A stretch of DNA of 64,000 nucleotides, taken from Alsobacter sp045348435. Lineage in GTDB: Bacteria; Pseudomonadota; Alphaproteobacteria; Rhizobiales; Beijerinckiaceae. This document shows, one piece after another, positions 32,103-40,952 of the stretch (its first letter is position 1; each line of letters starts with the position of its first letter). The DNA lies in the NCBI RefSeq assembly GCF_045348435.1, contig NZ_CP157484.1, forward strand, positions 1,860,001-1,924,000, in the 5' to 3' direction. Position numbers and translations under genes: made by a program. Below the pieces are notes generated by a model. It was given only the letters and a program-made list of their open reading frames with translations, made no database searches and had not been told where the DNA came from.

Positions 32103-33944
32103 ATGGCTTCTTCCGTCCTTTCGATCCCCGACGCTCTTCACGGCGCCGCTCGACCGGCCTCGCTGGTCAGCGCGCCCGACGAAGCGGCCGTTCCGCTCGT
32201 CGGCAACTGGGAGTGGGATTTTTCAACCGGCTCTCTCACGTGGTCGGACGGGCTGTTTCGCCTGCTGGGCCTCGTCCCCGGCGAGGTCTCGCCCGATCTC
32301 ACGACGTTCCTCGCCATGGTCCATCCTGACGACCGCGACGCGGTCGCGGCCAGGACGACGGCGGCCAGGATGCAAGGCCAAGACCTCGACATCGAGTTCC
32401 GGACGCTCGGTCGGGACGGCGCTTCCAGGTGGGTCACCAACAAGGGGGAGATCTTTCGCGACCGGTCAGGTAACCCGGGATGGGCCGCCGGGACCTTGTT
32501 CGACATCACGCGCATTCGACAGGCGCAGAACGAGCTCGCCGCCCGCGAAGAGCGCTATCGGGCCCTGGTCACGCTCAACTCCATCGGGGAATGGCGCGCG
32601 ACGCCGGACGGCCAGCAACTCGAGTGCCGCTTCTGGTTCGAGTTCACCGGCCAGACGCCCGACAACTCCCAGAACCATGGCTGGCTCTCCGCCGTTCACC
32701 CCGACGATGTGAGCTGGGTGAAGGGCATTTATTTCGACGCCCTGGACCTCGGGTCGAGCATGAGCTCGAGCTTCAGGGTGCGGCACCGTTCGGGCGAGTA
32801 CCGTTGGTGCCTCTCCAAGATGGTTCCGTTGAAGGATCCGGATGGACGCGTCCGCGAATGGATCGGCGCCATCGAGGACATCGACCAGCGCCGCCGGGCC
32901 GAGGAACAGGCCCTCTTCGAGGCCGAGCGGCGCGGGCTCGCCCTGGAGGCGGCTCGCATGGTCGCCTGGAACTACGACACGGCTTCGCGCCACGTTCTGC
33001 GCTCGGACAACGCGCAGGAGGTCCTGGGCACCGGATGCGGCCCCGTGGGCGAATTGGAGCACTGGATTCATCCCGAGGACGTGGACCGCGTCTACGCCGC
33101 CCTGCGGCGCACCGAGGACTCCGGCGCGCCCTATGACATCGAGTACCGGCTCAAAGACAAGGACGGCCGCGTGCGCTGGGTGCGGGCGCGCGGGAAGCTG
33201 CTTCGCAACGTCCAGAATGGGCCGAACTGCGTCGTCGGGATCACGTTCGACATCACGGCCCACAAGGAGGCGGAACGGGCCCTGCAGCGGCTCGGCGCAG
33301 AGATCGACGTCCTCGAGTCGGGCCATGCCGCGCTGGCCTCGATCGCCGGCGACATCCTGTGGACGGCGGGCATCGATGGGAAGCTTGTCGACAGTCCCCA
33401 GTGGGCCGCCGTCACCGGACAAGCCCCGAGCGACATGCTTGGCTGGGGCTGGCTGAACGCCGTCCACCCTGCCGATCGCGAACGAACCCGCGAAGCCCTG
33501 AAGCGGCAAGCCTCGTCCACCGATGCGGAGACGGTCGACTACCGCCTGCAAGGATCCGACGGGACCTACGTCTGGATCCGATCGCGCGGCGCGCCCGTGC
33601 GGGACCGCGAGGGCAAGATCCGCGAGTGGATCGGCGCCTGCCAGTTCCTGGCCGACGGCGCCGCGCCACCGCAGACCGTCGCGGCTTCGTCGCTGGTCCG
33701 CAGCCGGCACCTCGTCGGCGGCGCGCAGGTGCGCGCGTCGCGCGGGCTGCTGAACTGGTCCGTGCGAGAGCTCGCCTCCGCGTCCGGCGTCTCCGTGTCC
33801 ACGATCAGGCGGATCGAAGCTGCGGATGGCGTGCCGGACAACCGTGATCTTCGCAACGTCGCCAAGCTCCGGGACATCCTGGAAGCTGCGGGGCTCGAGT
33901 TCCTGGTCGCGTCGGACGGCAAGGGCGCGGTCAAGCTCGCCTAG
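32103..33944 (+). CDS. Four-PAS sensor with C-terminal XRE-type HTH
   Basis: A 613-residue protein without membrane segments. Four PAS/PAC units begin at about residues 34, 151, 277 and 405 (each with a W.W/W.Y..F/D.....HP.D pattern, as in WLNAVHPADRERT and FDITAHKEAERAL). Residues 542-600 form an XRE-like helix-turn-helix (VRASRGLLNWSVRELASASGVSVSTIRRIEAADG) followed by the LRDILEAAGLEFL ending seen in stand-alone alphaproteobacterial HTH proteins. There is no histidine kinase, GGDEF or EAL domain. It looks like a one-component signal-responsive transcription factor; its signal and targets are unknown. Confidence 0.85.
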   Translation: MASSVLSIPDALHGAARPASLVSAPDEAAVPLVGNWEWDFSTGSLTWSDGLFRLLGLVPGEVSPDLTTFLAMVHPDDRDAVAARTTAARMQGQDLDIEFRTLGRDGASRWVTNKGEIFRDRSGNPGWAAGTLFDITRIRQAQNELAAREERYRALVTLNSIGEWRATPDGQQLECRFWFEFTGQTPDNSQNHGWLSAVHPDDVSWVKGIYFDALDLGSSMSSSFRVRHRSGEYRWCLSKMVPLKDPDGRVREWIGAIEDIDQRRRAEEQALFEAERRGLALEAARMVAWNYDTASRHVLRSDNAQEVLGTGCGPVGELEHWIHPEDVDRVYAALRRTEDSGAPYDIEYRLKDKDGRVRWVRARGKLLRNVQNGPNCVVGITFDITAHKEAERALQRLGAEIDVLESGHAALASIAGDILWTAGIDGKLVDSPQWAAVTGQAPSDMLGWGWLNAVHPADRERTREALKRQASSTDAETVDYRLQGSDGTYVWIRSRGAPVRDREGKIREWIGACQFLADGAAPPQTVAASSLVRSRHLVGGAQVRASRGLLNWSVRELASASGVSVSTIRRIEAADGVPDNRDLRNVAKLRDILEAAGLEFLVASDGKGAVKLA

Positions 33945-34141
33945 CGCCCCGGCTCGAAACGGCGTCCGTCGGCACGCGGACGAGCGTCGAGTCCGGCCGG
34001 CGAAGCGGACGAGAACGAAATTCGTTCACCGCAAAAGCAACGGCAAAAGTTGCTTGTGGCAAGACACCAATTGCACACAAATTTTGTTCTAATGACTTAG
34101 ACTGACTGATATTATGATTTGATCAATACATCCAGCTTCAA

Positions 34142-34846
34142 ATGAGCCACCCACATATTCAAGGCTCTTCAGGCAGATTACGGGCAGATCAAGATGAGCC
34201 AGGATCGCGGCCGAAACAGACGACGCGACCGTCCGGCGCGGCCGCTGACGCAGTTGCGACCAAAGACAATGCAGGATCGGCCGGCGACTTTCAGCCCGAA
34301 AAACCAACCCCGAGACTTGTGATGTACCCGGTTCCCCCAAACGAAGCCGAGCGGCTGAGGGTTCTCGACGAGACCGGATTGATATTCTCCGAGCCCTCGC
34401 ACAATTTCGACCGGTTGTGTCGGCTTGCGGCGGAGTTGTTCGACGCGCCGATGGCGGCCGTTTCTTTCCTCAGCAAGGACATCCAGTGGTTCAAGGCCAG
34501 CATCGGCCTGGATTTCGCGATGACGCCGCGCGAGGCGGCCTTCTGCAACCACACGATCCTGCACGAGGATGTCTTGGTGGTGAGCGATGCGTCTCGCGAC
34601 CACCGGTTCGAAACGAACCCGCTTGTGACGGGCGACCCCGGCATCCGCTTCTACGCGGGCGCGCCGATCGTCTTTTCCCGATCCATCCGTCTCGGCACCC
34701 TGTGTGTGCTCGACGCCCGCCCAAGATCGTTCAGCGCTCTGCAGAAGAAATGCCTCAAGAGCATGGGGGAGAGCCTGGGCACCGAAACGCGCCTCATCTA
34801 CGCGTTTCGGATGATGCAGCGGACCAGTCTGTGCAACGCCCGGTGA
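34142..34846 (+). CDS. GAF-domain protein
   Basis: A 234-residue protein. Residues about 60-225 form a GAF domain (NEAERLRVLDETGLIF, FDRLCRLAAELFDAPMAAVSFLSKDIQWFKASIGL, FCNHTILHEDVLVVSDASRDHRF, IRFYAGAPI, LGTLCVLDARPRSF). The first 60 residues are polar and low-complexity; an ATG at 34322 that starts directly before the GAF domain is a plausible alternative. No output domain follows, so it may act as an isolated sensor. The 5' region (33990-34141) is noticeably AT-rich relative to its surroundings. Confidence 0.8.
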   Translation: MSHPHIQGSSGRLRADQDEPGSRPKQTTRPSGAAADAVATKDNAGSAGDFQPEKPTPRLVMYPVPPNEAERLRVLDETGLIFSEPSHNFDRLCRLAAELFDAPMAAVSFLSKDIQWFKASIGLDFAMTPREAAFCNHTILHEDVLVVSDASRDHRFETNPLVTGDPGIRFYAGAPIVFSRSIRLGTLCVLDARPRSFSALQKKCLKSMGESLGTETRLIYAFRMMQRTSLCNAR

Positions 34847-34954
34847 GGCGCGAGCGCTCGGAAACACCGACCGGGAGGATGAACGGCTGCCTGGCGCGCA
34901 TGGTGAGGCTCGGCGTCAGGCGACCCGTCTCACCGGCTGGCGCCCCCCGCGCGC

Positions 34955-35251
34955 CGGCAGAGTGGGTCTTGAAGCCAGCGAGCACCTCGTCCAGTTCTCG
35001 GATGCGCTCCTCCAGCAGTCCGGCCGAGCTGGCGCTTTTCTCGGCCAACGCCGCGTTCTGCTGGGTCATCTCGTCCATGTCCGAGATGGCGCGGCTCTCT
35101 CGTCGATGCCGTTGGCTTGCCCGGTGGTGGCCGACGAGATCTCGCTGGTCGTTCCGACGACGCTGCGGGCCGCTTCGACGATCTGGTTCGAAGCCGAGCC
35201 GGCCGACCGCACCAGCGACACGTCGTTTGCGATTTCCTCGCCGGACGTCAA
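34955..35251 (-). pseudogene. Chemotaxis-receptor signalling-domain fragment, frameshifted
   Basis: One minus-strand frame reads SAGSASNQIVEAARSVVGTTSEISSATTGQANGIDE and the next frame continues ISDMDEMTQQNAALAEKSASSAGLLEERIRELDEVLAGFKT. Joined, these form the last part of a methyl-accepting chemotaxis protein signalling helix hairpin. The frame changes near 35100, where GACGAGAGAGCC replaces an expected GACGAGATG.... The N-terminal sensor, HAMP and hairpin tip are missing. It is a clear relic. Confidence 0.75.
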
Positions 35252-35686
35252 AAAGTCGCCAAGACGGCTGCGCCGCGCAGGAAGCGCGGCCCGGCCGGCT
35301 CACGATCGCCTTCGATCGATTACAAGAAAAAGGCGCCGGATCTCGTCGATTCAGCTCCGCAAAATCTCAGCGGCCTGCGCCCTCAGTTCAGGCCGGATAA
35401 GCTCGGCGATGAGGTTGCGCCATCGTGGCGGCGCGGTTCGTCCCTCGCCACCCACATGGTCGAGGCGCTGCCGCTCGCGGCGCTCGTGCTCGACCGATTT
35501 GCGCCCGGGCGCGTCGGGGTGGCCGGGTCGTCCTGGTCGCCGCCCTCTGGACCGCGCTGACGCTCTTGGAATTCCGCGCCGCCGTCGCTGGAGCCTCCCC
35601 TTTACCGTCCTGCGTGCCTCGTAAGGGGCGCCTCCGACAGGGCGCGGCCACGAGAAGGTGGCGTCCATTCGCGTCGACGTCGACGC
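35252..35686. other. Non-coding or decayed region
   Basis: About 430 bases between the chemotaxis-receptor relic and the beta-lactamase gene. Several frames are open because of high GC, but the translations are Arg/Pro-rich and unconvincing. One minus-strand stretch (RWRNLIAELIRPELRAQAAEIL, near 35370-35440) looks protein-like and may be a remnant of an unidentified gene. Confidence 0.4.
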
Positions 35687-36571
35687 TTAGCTTCCCACGA
35701 CACGGATCATGGCGCGGCCGATCTCGGCTATGGCGGCGTTGCGGGCGTCCATCGAGGCGTCGGTCTCGCTGAGATAGATGGCAGACACGATCGGCAGGCC
35801 GCGCGGTGGCCAAAGCACCGCGAGGACGTTGCGCGTCCCATGACCGCCGGCGCCGGACCGGTCGGCGATCCGCCAGCCTTGCGGAAGGCTCGCCCGCAGC
35901 AGCGGCCCGGCGACCTGGTTCGCAACCAGCCATTCCTGGAGCTGCCGGCGGGATCCCGCCGAAAGAACGTCGCCCAGCACCAGCTTTCGGAAGCTCTCGG
36001 CGGCGGCGGCAGGGGTGGTCGTGTCGCGGAGGTCGCCCGGGGTCCCCTCGTTCAGCTCGGTTTCGCGACGGTCCAGTCGCGTGTCCGCATCGCCGATCTT
36101 GCGCATGAACGCCGTCAAGCCCGCCGGACCGCCGATCGCGTCGAGGATGAGGTTGGCCGCCGTGTTGTCGCTCACCCCCGTGGCGGCGGCGCAGATCTCG
36201 GCGAGGCTCATCGTGCCGCCGACATGCTTCTCCGTGACGGGGGCGTAGGACACGAGATCGCTGCTTCTGACCGCAACGCGATCATCGAGCCGCCTCTCGC
36301 CGGCATCGACCCGCGCCAGCAGGGCGGCGCAGGCAAAAGCCTTGAAGGTGCTGGCCATTGGGAAACGCTCGTCCTGCCGGTAGGCCCAACGACGGTCCGT
36401 TCCGACCTCCGACACCATCACGCCGACCCGCGCCTTCAATCGCGCCTCGATGTCGCGCGCGCTGTCGACAAAGGGGCCGACTGGCGCGGCCGCCAGCCTG
36501 AATGGCGTCGCCGAGGCGACGGCCGCGGCGCCTCCGGCGATGAGGGTGCGGCGGGATATCGGCTGAGTCAC
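35687..36571 (-). CDS. Class A beta-lactamase with RSG motif
   Basis: A 294-residue class A serine beta-lactamase. All active-site motifs are present: S74-TFK (Ser70/Lys73), SDN at 134-136, ETELN at 170-174 (Glu166 equivalent), and RSG at 238-240 in place of the usual KTG (IADRSGAGG). The RSG form is typical of carbenicillin-hydrolysing (PSE/CARB-like) enzymes. A twin-arginine-like signal (SRRTLIAGGAAAVASA) directs it to the periplasm. The GTG start follows AGGAG by 6 bases. The spectrum cannot be predicted reliably. No AmpR-type regulator is adjacent; the LysR gene upstream is divergent. Confidence 0.9.
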   Translation of the reverse strand: MTQPISRRTLIAGGAAAVASATPFRLAAAPVGPFVDSARDIEARLKARVGVMVSEVGTDRRWAYRQDERFPMASTFKAFACAALLARVDAGERRLDDRVAVRSSDLVSYAPVTEKHVGGTMSLAEICAAATGVSDNTAANLILDAIGGPAGLTAFMRKIGDADTRLDRRETELNEGTPGDLRDTTTPAAAAESFRKLVLGDVLSAGSRRQLQEWLVANQVAGPLLRASLPQGWRIADRSGAGGHGTRNVLAVLWPPRGLPIVSAIYLSETDASMDARNAAIAEIGRAMIRVVGS

Positions 36572-36854
36572 GGGAAGCTCCTGCAGACATGAAGGACGTC
36601 TGTGAAAGGTAAAGGGGATGGTGGCGGACGTTGGGCGGGACCATGGCCCCTGCCCACCTGCTTGCGCCTGGAGCCATAGGACGTCGCCGAGATGCGAAGC
36701 GACGTGGCTCACATTCCAGCGCGAAAGCGGAGCAACACGGGCAGCGCAAGCAACACGCGACATCTTGACCCACGACCCGAATGCCCGAAGCTCCGGTCTA
36801 CGGATCACATCGCTGCTTGACGTCAGGTCGGGCCGGCGGCTGGGGAGGGGCGGA

Positions 36855-37754
36855 TTGAATCTGCGGCATGTCGAGCTTTTTCGTCACATCATGAGATTTG
36901 GAACGCTGACGCAGGCGGCCGAAATCATGGCCATCTCTCAGCCAGCAGCCAGCAAAATGCTCGTTCATCTTGAGCGTACGACGGGAATCGTTCTGTTCGA
37001 GCGCTTGAAAGGTCGCCTCAAGCCGACCCGTGACGGCGAACTCTTCTACTCGGAAGTTCAGCGGACCTGGGAGGGGATCGAGAGACTCGAACGGATGTCG
37101 AAAGGCATCCGGGAGATGCGTCTCGGGCGGCTCAATCTCGGGGTGAAGCCCGCACTGGCCGGAACGATCATGCCGCCCCTCATCGCGCGCTTTCGGCGAA
37201 AGCACGAAAACACGACGGTCGCCCTCCATTCCCGCAGCTCGGAACGCGTGATCGAGTGGGCCATCGCGGGGCAGATCGACATCGGCATCACCAACGCTTC
37301 AACGCAGCACCCCAATGTGGCCTGCCGGGTCATCGCCCGCATCCCGGGCGTATGCATCGTGCCGGAAGGGCATAGGCTTGCCGGCGCGCGCGAGCTGCAG
37401 CCCGACGATCTGGCGGGCGAGGATTTCATCTCCATCGGCGCGGTGGAACGAAGCACCATCATCGAGAAGGCGTTCGACGCGGCTGGCGTCCAACTGAGGA
37501 TCATGATCGAGGCCCCGATGGCGCACATGACCTGCGCCCTGGTGGCCAACGGCGCCGGGGTGGCGATCGTCGACCAGATCAACGCCGAGGCCTTCAAGGG
37601 GCGCGGCCTCGTGCTGAAGCCCTTCAATCCCGGAATTTCTTTTCCGGTCTGGCACTTGAGGCCGCTCAATCTCACGAGTTCGACGCTAGCCGACGCGCTG
37701 ACGCAGGATCTCGAGGAAGAGTTTGAGCGCCTCGGCTTCCGTACGGAGACATGA
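36855..37754 (+). CDS. LysR-family regulator of opine-type operon
   Basis: A 299-residue LysR regulator with the N-terminal HTH (LRHVELFRHIMRFGTLTQAAEIMAISQPAASKMLVHLERTTGIVLFERLKGRL) and an effector domain (LGVKPALAGTIMPPLIARFRRKH...). This HTH resembles the NocR/OccR group that responds to opines. The TTG start follows GAGGGGCGG and begins at the usual distance before the HTH; the frame is open upstream but not protein-like. It is co-oriented with the transporter operon that begins about 200 bases downstream and diverges from the beta-lactamase gene, so either could be a target. Confidence 0.88.
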   Translation: MNLRHVELFRHIMRFGTLTQAAEIMAISQPAASKMLVHLERTTGIVLFERLKGRLKPTRDGELFYSEVQRTWEGIERLERMSKGIREMRLGRLNLGVKPALAGTIMPPLIARFRRKHENTTVALHSRSSERVIEWAIAGQIDIGITNASTQHPNVACRVIARIPGVCIVPEGHRLAGARELQPDDLAGEDFISIGAVERSTIIEKAFDAAGVQLRIMIEAPMAHMTCALVANGAGVAIVDQINAEAFKGRGLVLKPFNPGISFPVWHLRPLNLTSSTLADALTQDLEEEFERLGFRTET

Positions 37755-37820
37755 AGTTGTGCGACGCAGCGCAGCCCGCCGGCTATAACCTGGAGGAATG
37801 ACTTAGTAAAAACATGTTCT

Positions 37821-37850
37821 TTGACTGCGACATCATAACGCCCCTACGCT
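37821..37850 (+). promoter_or_regulatory. Candidate sigma-70-type promoter of ABC operon
   Basis: TTGACT at 37821-37826 is followed after 18 bases by TACGCT at 37845-37850. The pair lies in a short AT-richer stretch between the LysR gene and the first permease. The -10 is weak, so this is a tentative call. Confidence 0.3.
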
Positions 37851-37952
37851 CTCTTCACGTTGATGCAGATCAAAGAGCTGGCATTGTCCTTCCAGAGGGA
37901 AGTGACGGGGACAGCGCTCTTCTGCAGATTCAGAGAAGAGAGGCGCGTTTCC

Positions 37953-38924
37953 TTGCCACGCATCGCCGTCTTCCTCGCCCGACGCCTGATGTTCGCCGCC
38001 GTGCTGATGCTGGGGGTCAGCGCCACGATCTTTTTTCTCATCAATTCCATCGGCAATCCGATCGAGTTGATGATGGCCGAGACTCCCGGAATCACGGGTG
38101 AAGTCCTCGACAAGATGAAGGCCTATTACGGCCTGGATCATCCGCCCATCGCACGATACTTCCTGTGGCTCGGGCGGCTCCTTCACCTCGATTTCGGCAC
38201 CAGCATCATCTACAACCAACCGGTTGGATCGATGATCCTGCAATGGGGGTGGCAGACCCTCAAGATCCAGGTCCCGGCGCTGGTCATCGCGCTCGCGCTT
38301 TCCATCGTCTTCGGGATCACCGCAGCGCGACGCCAGCATTCGCGCTCCGATTTCACCGTGATGGGCGTGGCGCTTCTCGGGCAGTCGCTGCCGGCCTTCT
38401 TCCTCGGCGTCCTGCTGATCCTCGTCTTCTCCTACACGCTCGACTGGCTGCCGAGCTACGGCGCCTATTCCACGCGCAATCCGCTGTGGGGCAGCCCGCT
38501 GTTGGACGCCATCTGGCACCAGATCTTGCCCGTGACGATGCTGACCTTCTTCAACACGGCCACGCTCACCCTGTTGATGCGCTCCAACATGGTGGACGTG
38601 CTGAAAAGCGACTTCATCGCCGCCATGCGGGCGAGCGGCATTCCGGAACGGCGGGTCATCTATGTGCACGCCCTGCGCGCCGCCTTCATCCCGATGCTGA
38701 CTTATCTGGGCCTGCTGATCGGCCTGATGCTGGGAACCGCGCCGGTGACCGAGTCCGTCTTCACGTGGCCCGGGCTCGGCTACCTCTACGTCTCCTCCAT
38801 CCACCAGCTCGACTACCCGGTCATCATGGGCGCCAGCACCGTGATCGCCTTCATGCTGATCGCGACGAGCCTGATCACGGATGTGATCTACGTCCTGATC
38901 GATCCCCGCATCAGCCTGGAGTGA
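37953..38924 (+). CDS. Dipeptide/opine-type ABC transporter permease (DppB-like)
   Basis: A 323-residue inner-membrane permease of the DppB/OppB class, with six helices and the EAA loop (MRASGIPERRVIYVHALRAAFIPMLT), followed by GTAPVTESVFTWPGLGYLYVSSIHQLDYPVIMG. A TTG at 37953 about 10 bases after AGAGAGG places the first helix directly at the N-terminus (LPRIAVFLARRLMFAAVLMLGVSATIFFL); an ATG at 37860 would add 31 residues. First gene of a complete importer (two permeases, two ATPases, one binding protein). Confidence 0.88.
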   Translation: MPRIAVFLARRLMFAAVLMLGVSATIFFLINSIGNPIELMMAETPGITGEVLDKMKAYYGLDHPPIARYFLWLGRLLHLDFGTSIIYNQPVGSMILQWGWQTLKIQVPALVIALALSIVFGITAARRQHSRSDFTVMGVALLGQSLPAFFLGVLLILVFSYTLDWLPSYGAYSTRNPLWGSPLLDAIWHQILPVTMLTFFNTATLTLLMRSNMVDVLKSDFIAAMRASGIPERRVIYVHALRAAFIPMLTYLGLLIGLMLGTAPVTESVFTWPGLGYLYVSSIHQLDYPVIMGASTVIAFMLIATSLITDVIYVLIDPRISLE

Positions 38925-38928
38925 CGCC

Positions 38929-39876
38929 GTGAGCGAGCAGACTTTCGCCGCCGTTCAGACGCCGTCCAGCACGCCTGTCCGCCGTCCTGCGAACGGCGTC
39001 TGGCGCCAGGGCTGGCGCCGCTTCGCCCGCAGCCGGACGGGCATGTTGGGGTTGATTCTCGTGCTCTTGGTGGTGGCCACCGCCGTGGTCGGTCCGTTCG
39101 TCGCCCCCTTCGATCCGCAGGACCAGTCGGCCATGATCGATCCGGGCGCCAAAGCGCCGCCGAGCTGGACCCACCCGCTGGGCACGGACCGGATGGGTTA
39201 TGACGTCGCCAGCAGGGTGATCTACGGCGCGCCGACGGCGCTGGCCGTCGGGCTCGGGGCGATGTCGATCGCATCGCTGATCGGCGTCCTGATCGGCGGC
39301 GTCGCAGGTTATCGGGGCGGCCTTGCAGATGAAGTGCTCATGCGCTTCACCGACTTCTTCCTGGTCATCCCGATGTTCGTGGTCATCCTCGCCGTCGTCC
39401 GGCTTCTGGGGGTGGCGATCGTCAACACGCCCTTCGAAAGCGTTCCCTATCTCAACCTGGGCGTGATCATCCTGCTCATCGGGATGTTCTCCTGGGCGCC
39501 CATCGCGCGCATGACCAGGGCAGAATTCCTGCGGCTGAAGCACCAGGAATTCGTGGAGGCGGCGCGCTGCATCGGCGCCACCTCGGCCGACATCCTCTTC
39601 CGCCACATCCTTCCGAACGCCCTGCCGTCGCTGGTGGTCATCATCGCCCTTGGCATCGGCGGAGCCGTCCTGGCCGAAGCGATGATCGGCTTCCTCGGGT
39701 TCGGCGATCCGGCGGCGATCAGCTGGGGGCAGCTTCTCTACTTCAACTACGAGGCCCTCAAAGTCGCCCCGTGGGCTTCCCTCAGCCCCGGCGGAGCGAT
39801 CTTCGTGACCGTGCTCGGCTTCAACCTCCTGGCGGACGGCCTGACGGACGCCTTCAACCCGCGGGCGAAAAGCTGA
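38929..39876 (+). CDS. Dipeptide/opine-type ABC transporter permease (DppC-like)
   Basis: A 315-residue permease of the DppC/OppC class. The N-terminal FARSRTGMLGLILVLLVVATAVVGPFVAPFDPQ, the HPLGTDRMGYDVASRVIYGAPTALAVG segment and the EAA loop (CIGATSADILFRHILPNALPSLVVI) are standard. Translation starts at GTG 4 bases after the first permease, and the stop overlaps the next ATG by one base, so the genes are coupled. Confidence 0.93.
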   Translation: MSEQTFAAVQTPSSTPVRRPANGVWRQGWRRFARSRTGMLGLILVLLVVATAVVGPFVAPFDPQDQSAMIDPGAKAPPSWTHPLGTDRMGYDVASRVIYGAPTALAVGLGAMSIASLIGVLIGGVAGYRGGLADEVLMRFTDFFLVIPMFVVILAVVRLLGVAIVNTPFESVPYLNLGVIILLIGMFSWAPIARMTRAEFLRLKHQEFVEAARCIGATSADILFRHILPNALPSLVVIIALGIGGAVLAEAMIGFLGFGDPAAISWGQLLYFNYEALKVAPWASLSPGGAIFVTVLGFNLLADGLTDAFNPRAKS

Positions 39877-40952
39877 TGGCGAGTCCCGGCCTCGCCCAGG
39901 CGGCCCCAACGCCGGCCGCCACGACGGAGACGCCGCAGCCCGCGCGCGTGCTCGTGTCCGTGGAGAACCTGCGCATCGCCTTTCCGCCCTGGGACAGGCC
40001 CGTGCGGATCGTCGAGGACGTGAGCTATGAGGTTCGCGCCGGCGAGACCATGGGCATCGTCGGGGAGTCGGGCAGCGGCAAGACGCTGTCCAGCCTGGCC
40101 ATCCTGAACCTGCTGCCGCCACCCGCGCGGATCATGGGCGGTCGCATCCTGTTCGAGGGCGAGGACCTGGTCGCGAAGTCGCAGCGCGAGATGCAGCGCC
40201 TGCGCGGCCGTCGGCTCGCCATGGTGTTTCAGAACCCCGGCTACTCGCTCAACCCGCTCATGACGGTGGGCGCCCAGCTGGCGGAGATCCTGAAGGCGCA
40301 CGAGAAGCTTCCCAGGGCGGCCGCCATGCAACGGGTCGAGGAGCTGTTCCAGCTGGTGGGGATCACCGATCCGGCCCGCAGGCTGTCGCAGTATCCGCAC
40401 GAGATGAGCGGCGGCATGAAGCAGCGCGTCTGCATCGCGAGGGCCCTGCTGTGCAATCCGGCGCTCGTCCTCGCGGACGAGCCGACGACGGCCCTCGACG
40501 TCACCATCCAGGCCCAGATCCTGGAGCTCTTCGAGGCTCTCAAGGCGCGGCTCGGCATGTCGATGGTCTTCGTGACCCACGACATGGGCGTGATCGCGCG
40601 GATCGCCGACCGCATCACGGTGATGTACGCCGGCCAGGTCTGCGAGACCGGCGACAAGCACGCCATCTTCGCGCGGCCCTCCCATCCCTACACGCAGGCG
40701 CTGCTGTCCAGCACGCCGCGCATCGACCGCCGCTATGCGGTGGACGCCTCGGGCCGTCGCGAGCGCTTGCCGACGGTGGGGCGCGCCGCGATTCCGGGGC
40801 ACGCCCTCGGGACTGGCTGCCGTTTCGCCGGGCGCTGCCCCGAGGCCGAGCCGGAGTGCGCCCGGCTCACGCCTCAGCCTGTCGCCGTCGAAGCGGGGCG
40901 GGTGGTGCGCTGCCTGAAGCGCGGAAGCTTGGGAGCGCCCGACCATGCCTAG
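39876..40952 (+). CDS. Peptide/opine-type ABC transporter ATPase (DppD-like)
   Basis: A 358-residue ABC ATPase: Walker A GESGSGKT, signature MSGGMKQRVCIARAL, Walker B LVLADEPTTALDVT and switch FVTHDMGV. The C-terminal CRFAGRCPEAEPEC block is the oligopeptide-transporter extension. The first 28 residues are a Pro/Thr-rich leader. The ATG at 39876 overlaps the permease stop (TGATG). Confidence 0.93.
   Translation: MASPGLAQAAPTPAATTETPQPARVLVSVENLRIAFPPWDRPVRIVEDVSYEVRAGETMGIVGESGSGKTLSSLAILNLLPPPARIMGGRILFEGEDLVAKSQREMQRLRGRRLAMVFQNPGYSLNPLMTVGAQLAEILKAHEKLPRAAAMQRVEELFQLVGITDPARRLSQYPHEMSGGMKQRVCIARALLCNPALVLADEPTTALDVTIQAQILELFEALKARLGMSMVFVTHDMGVIARIADRITVMYAGQVCETGDKHAIFARPSHPYTQALLSSTPRIDRRYAVDASGRRERLPTVGRAAIPGHALGTGCRFAGRCPEAEPECARLTPQPVAVEAGRVVRCLKRGSLGAPDHA

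Noticed and set aside
35389..35772. Several open frames on both strands between the chemotaxis relic and the beta-lactamase gene
   Set aside because: All are Arg/Ala/Pro-rich without family features and mutually overlapping.
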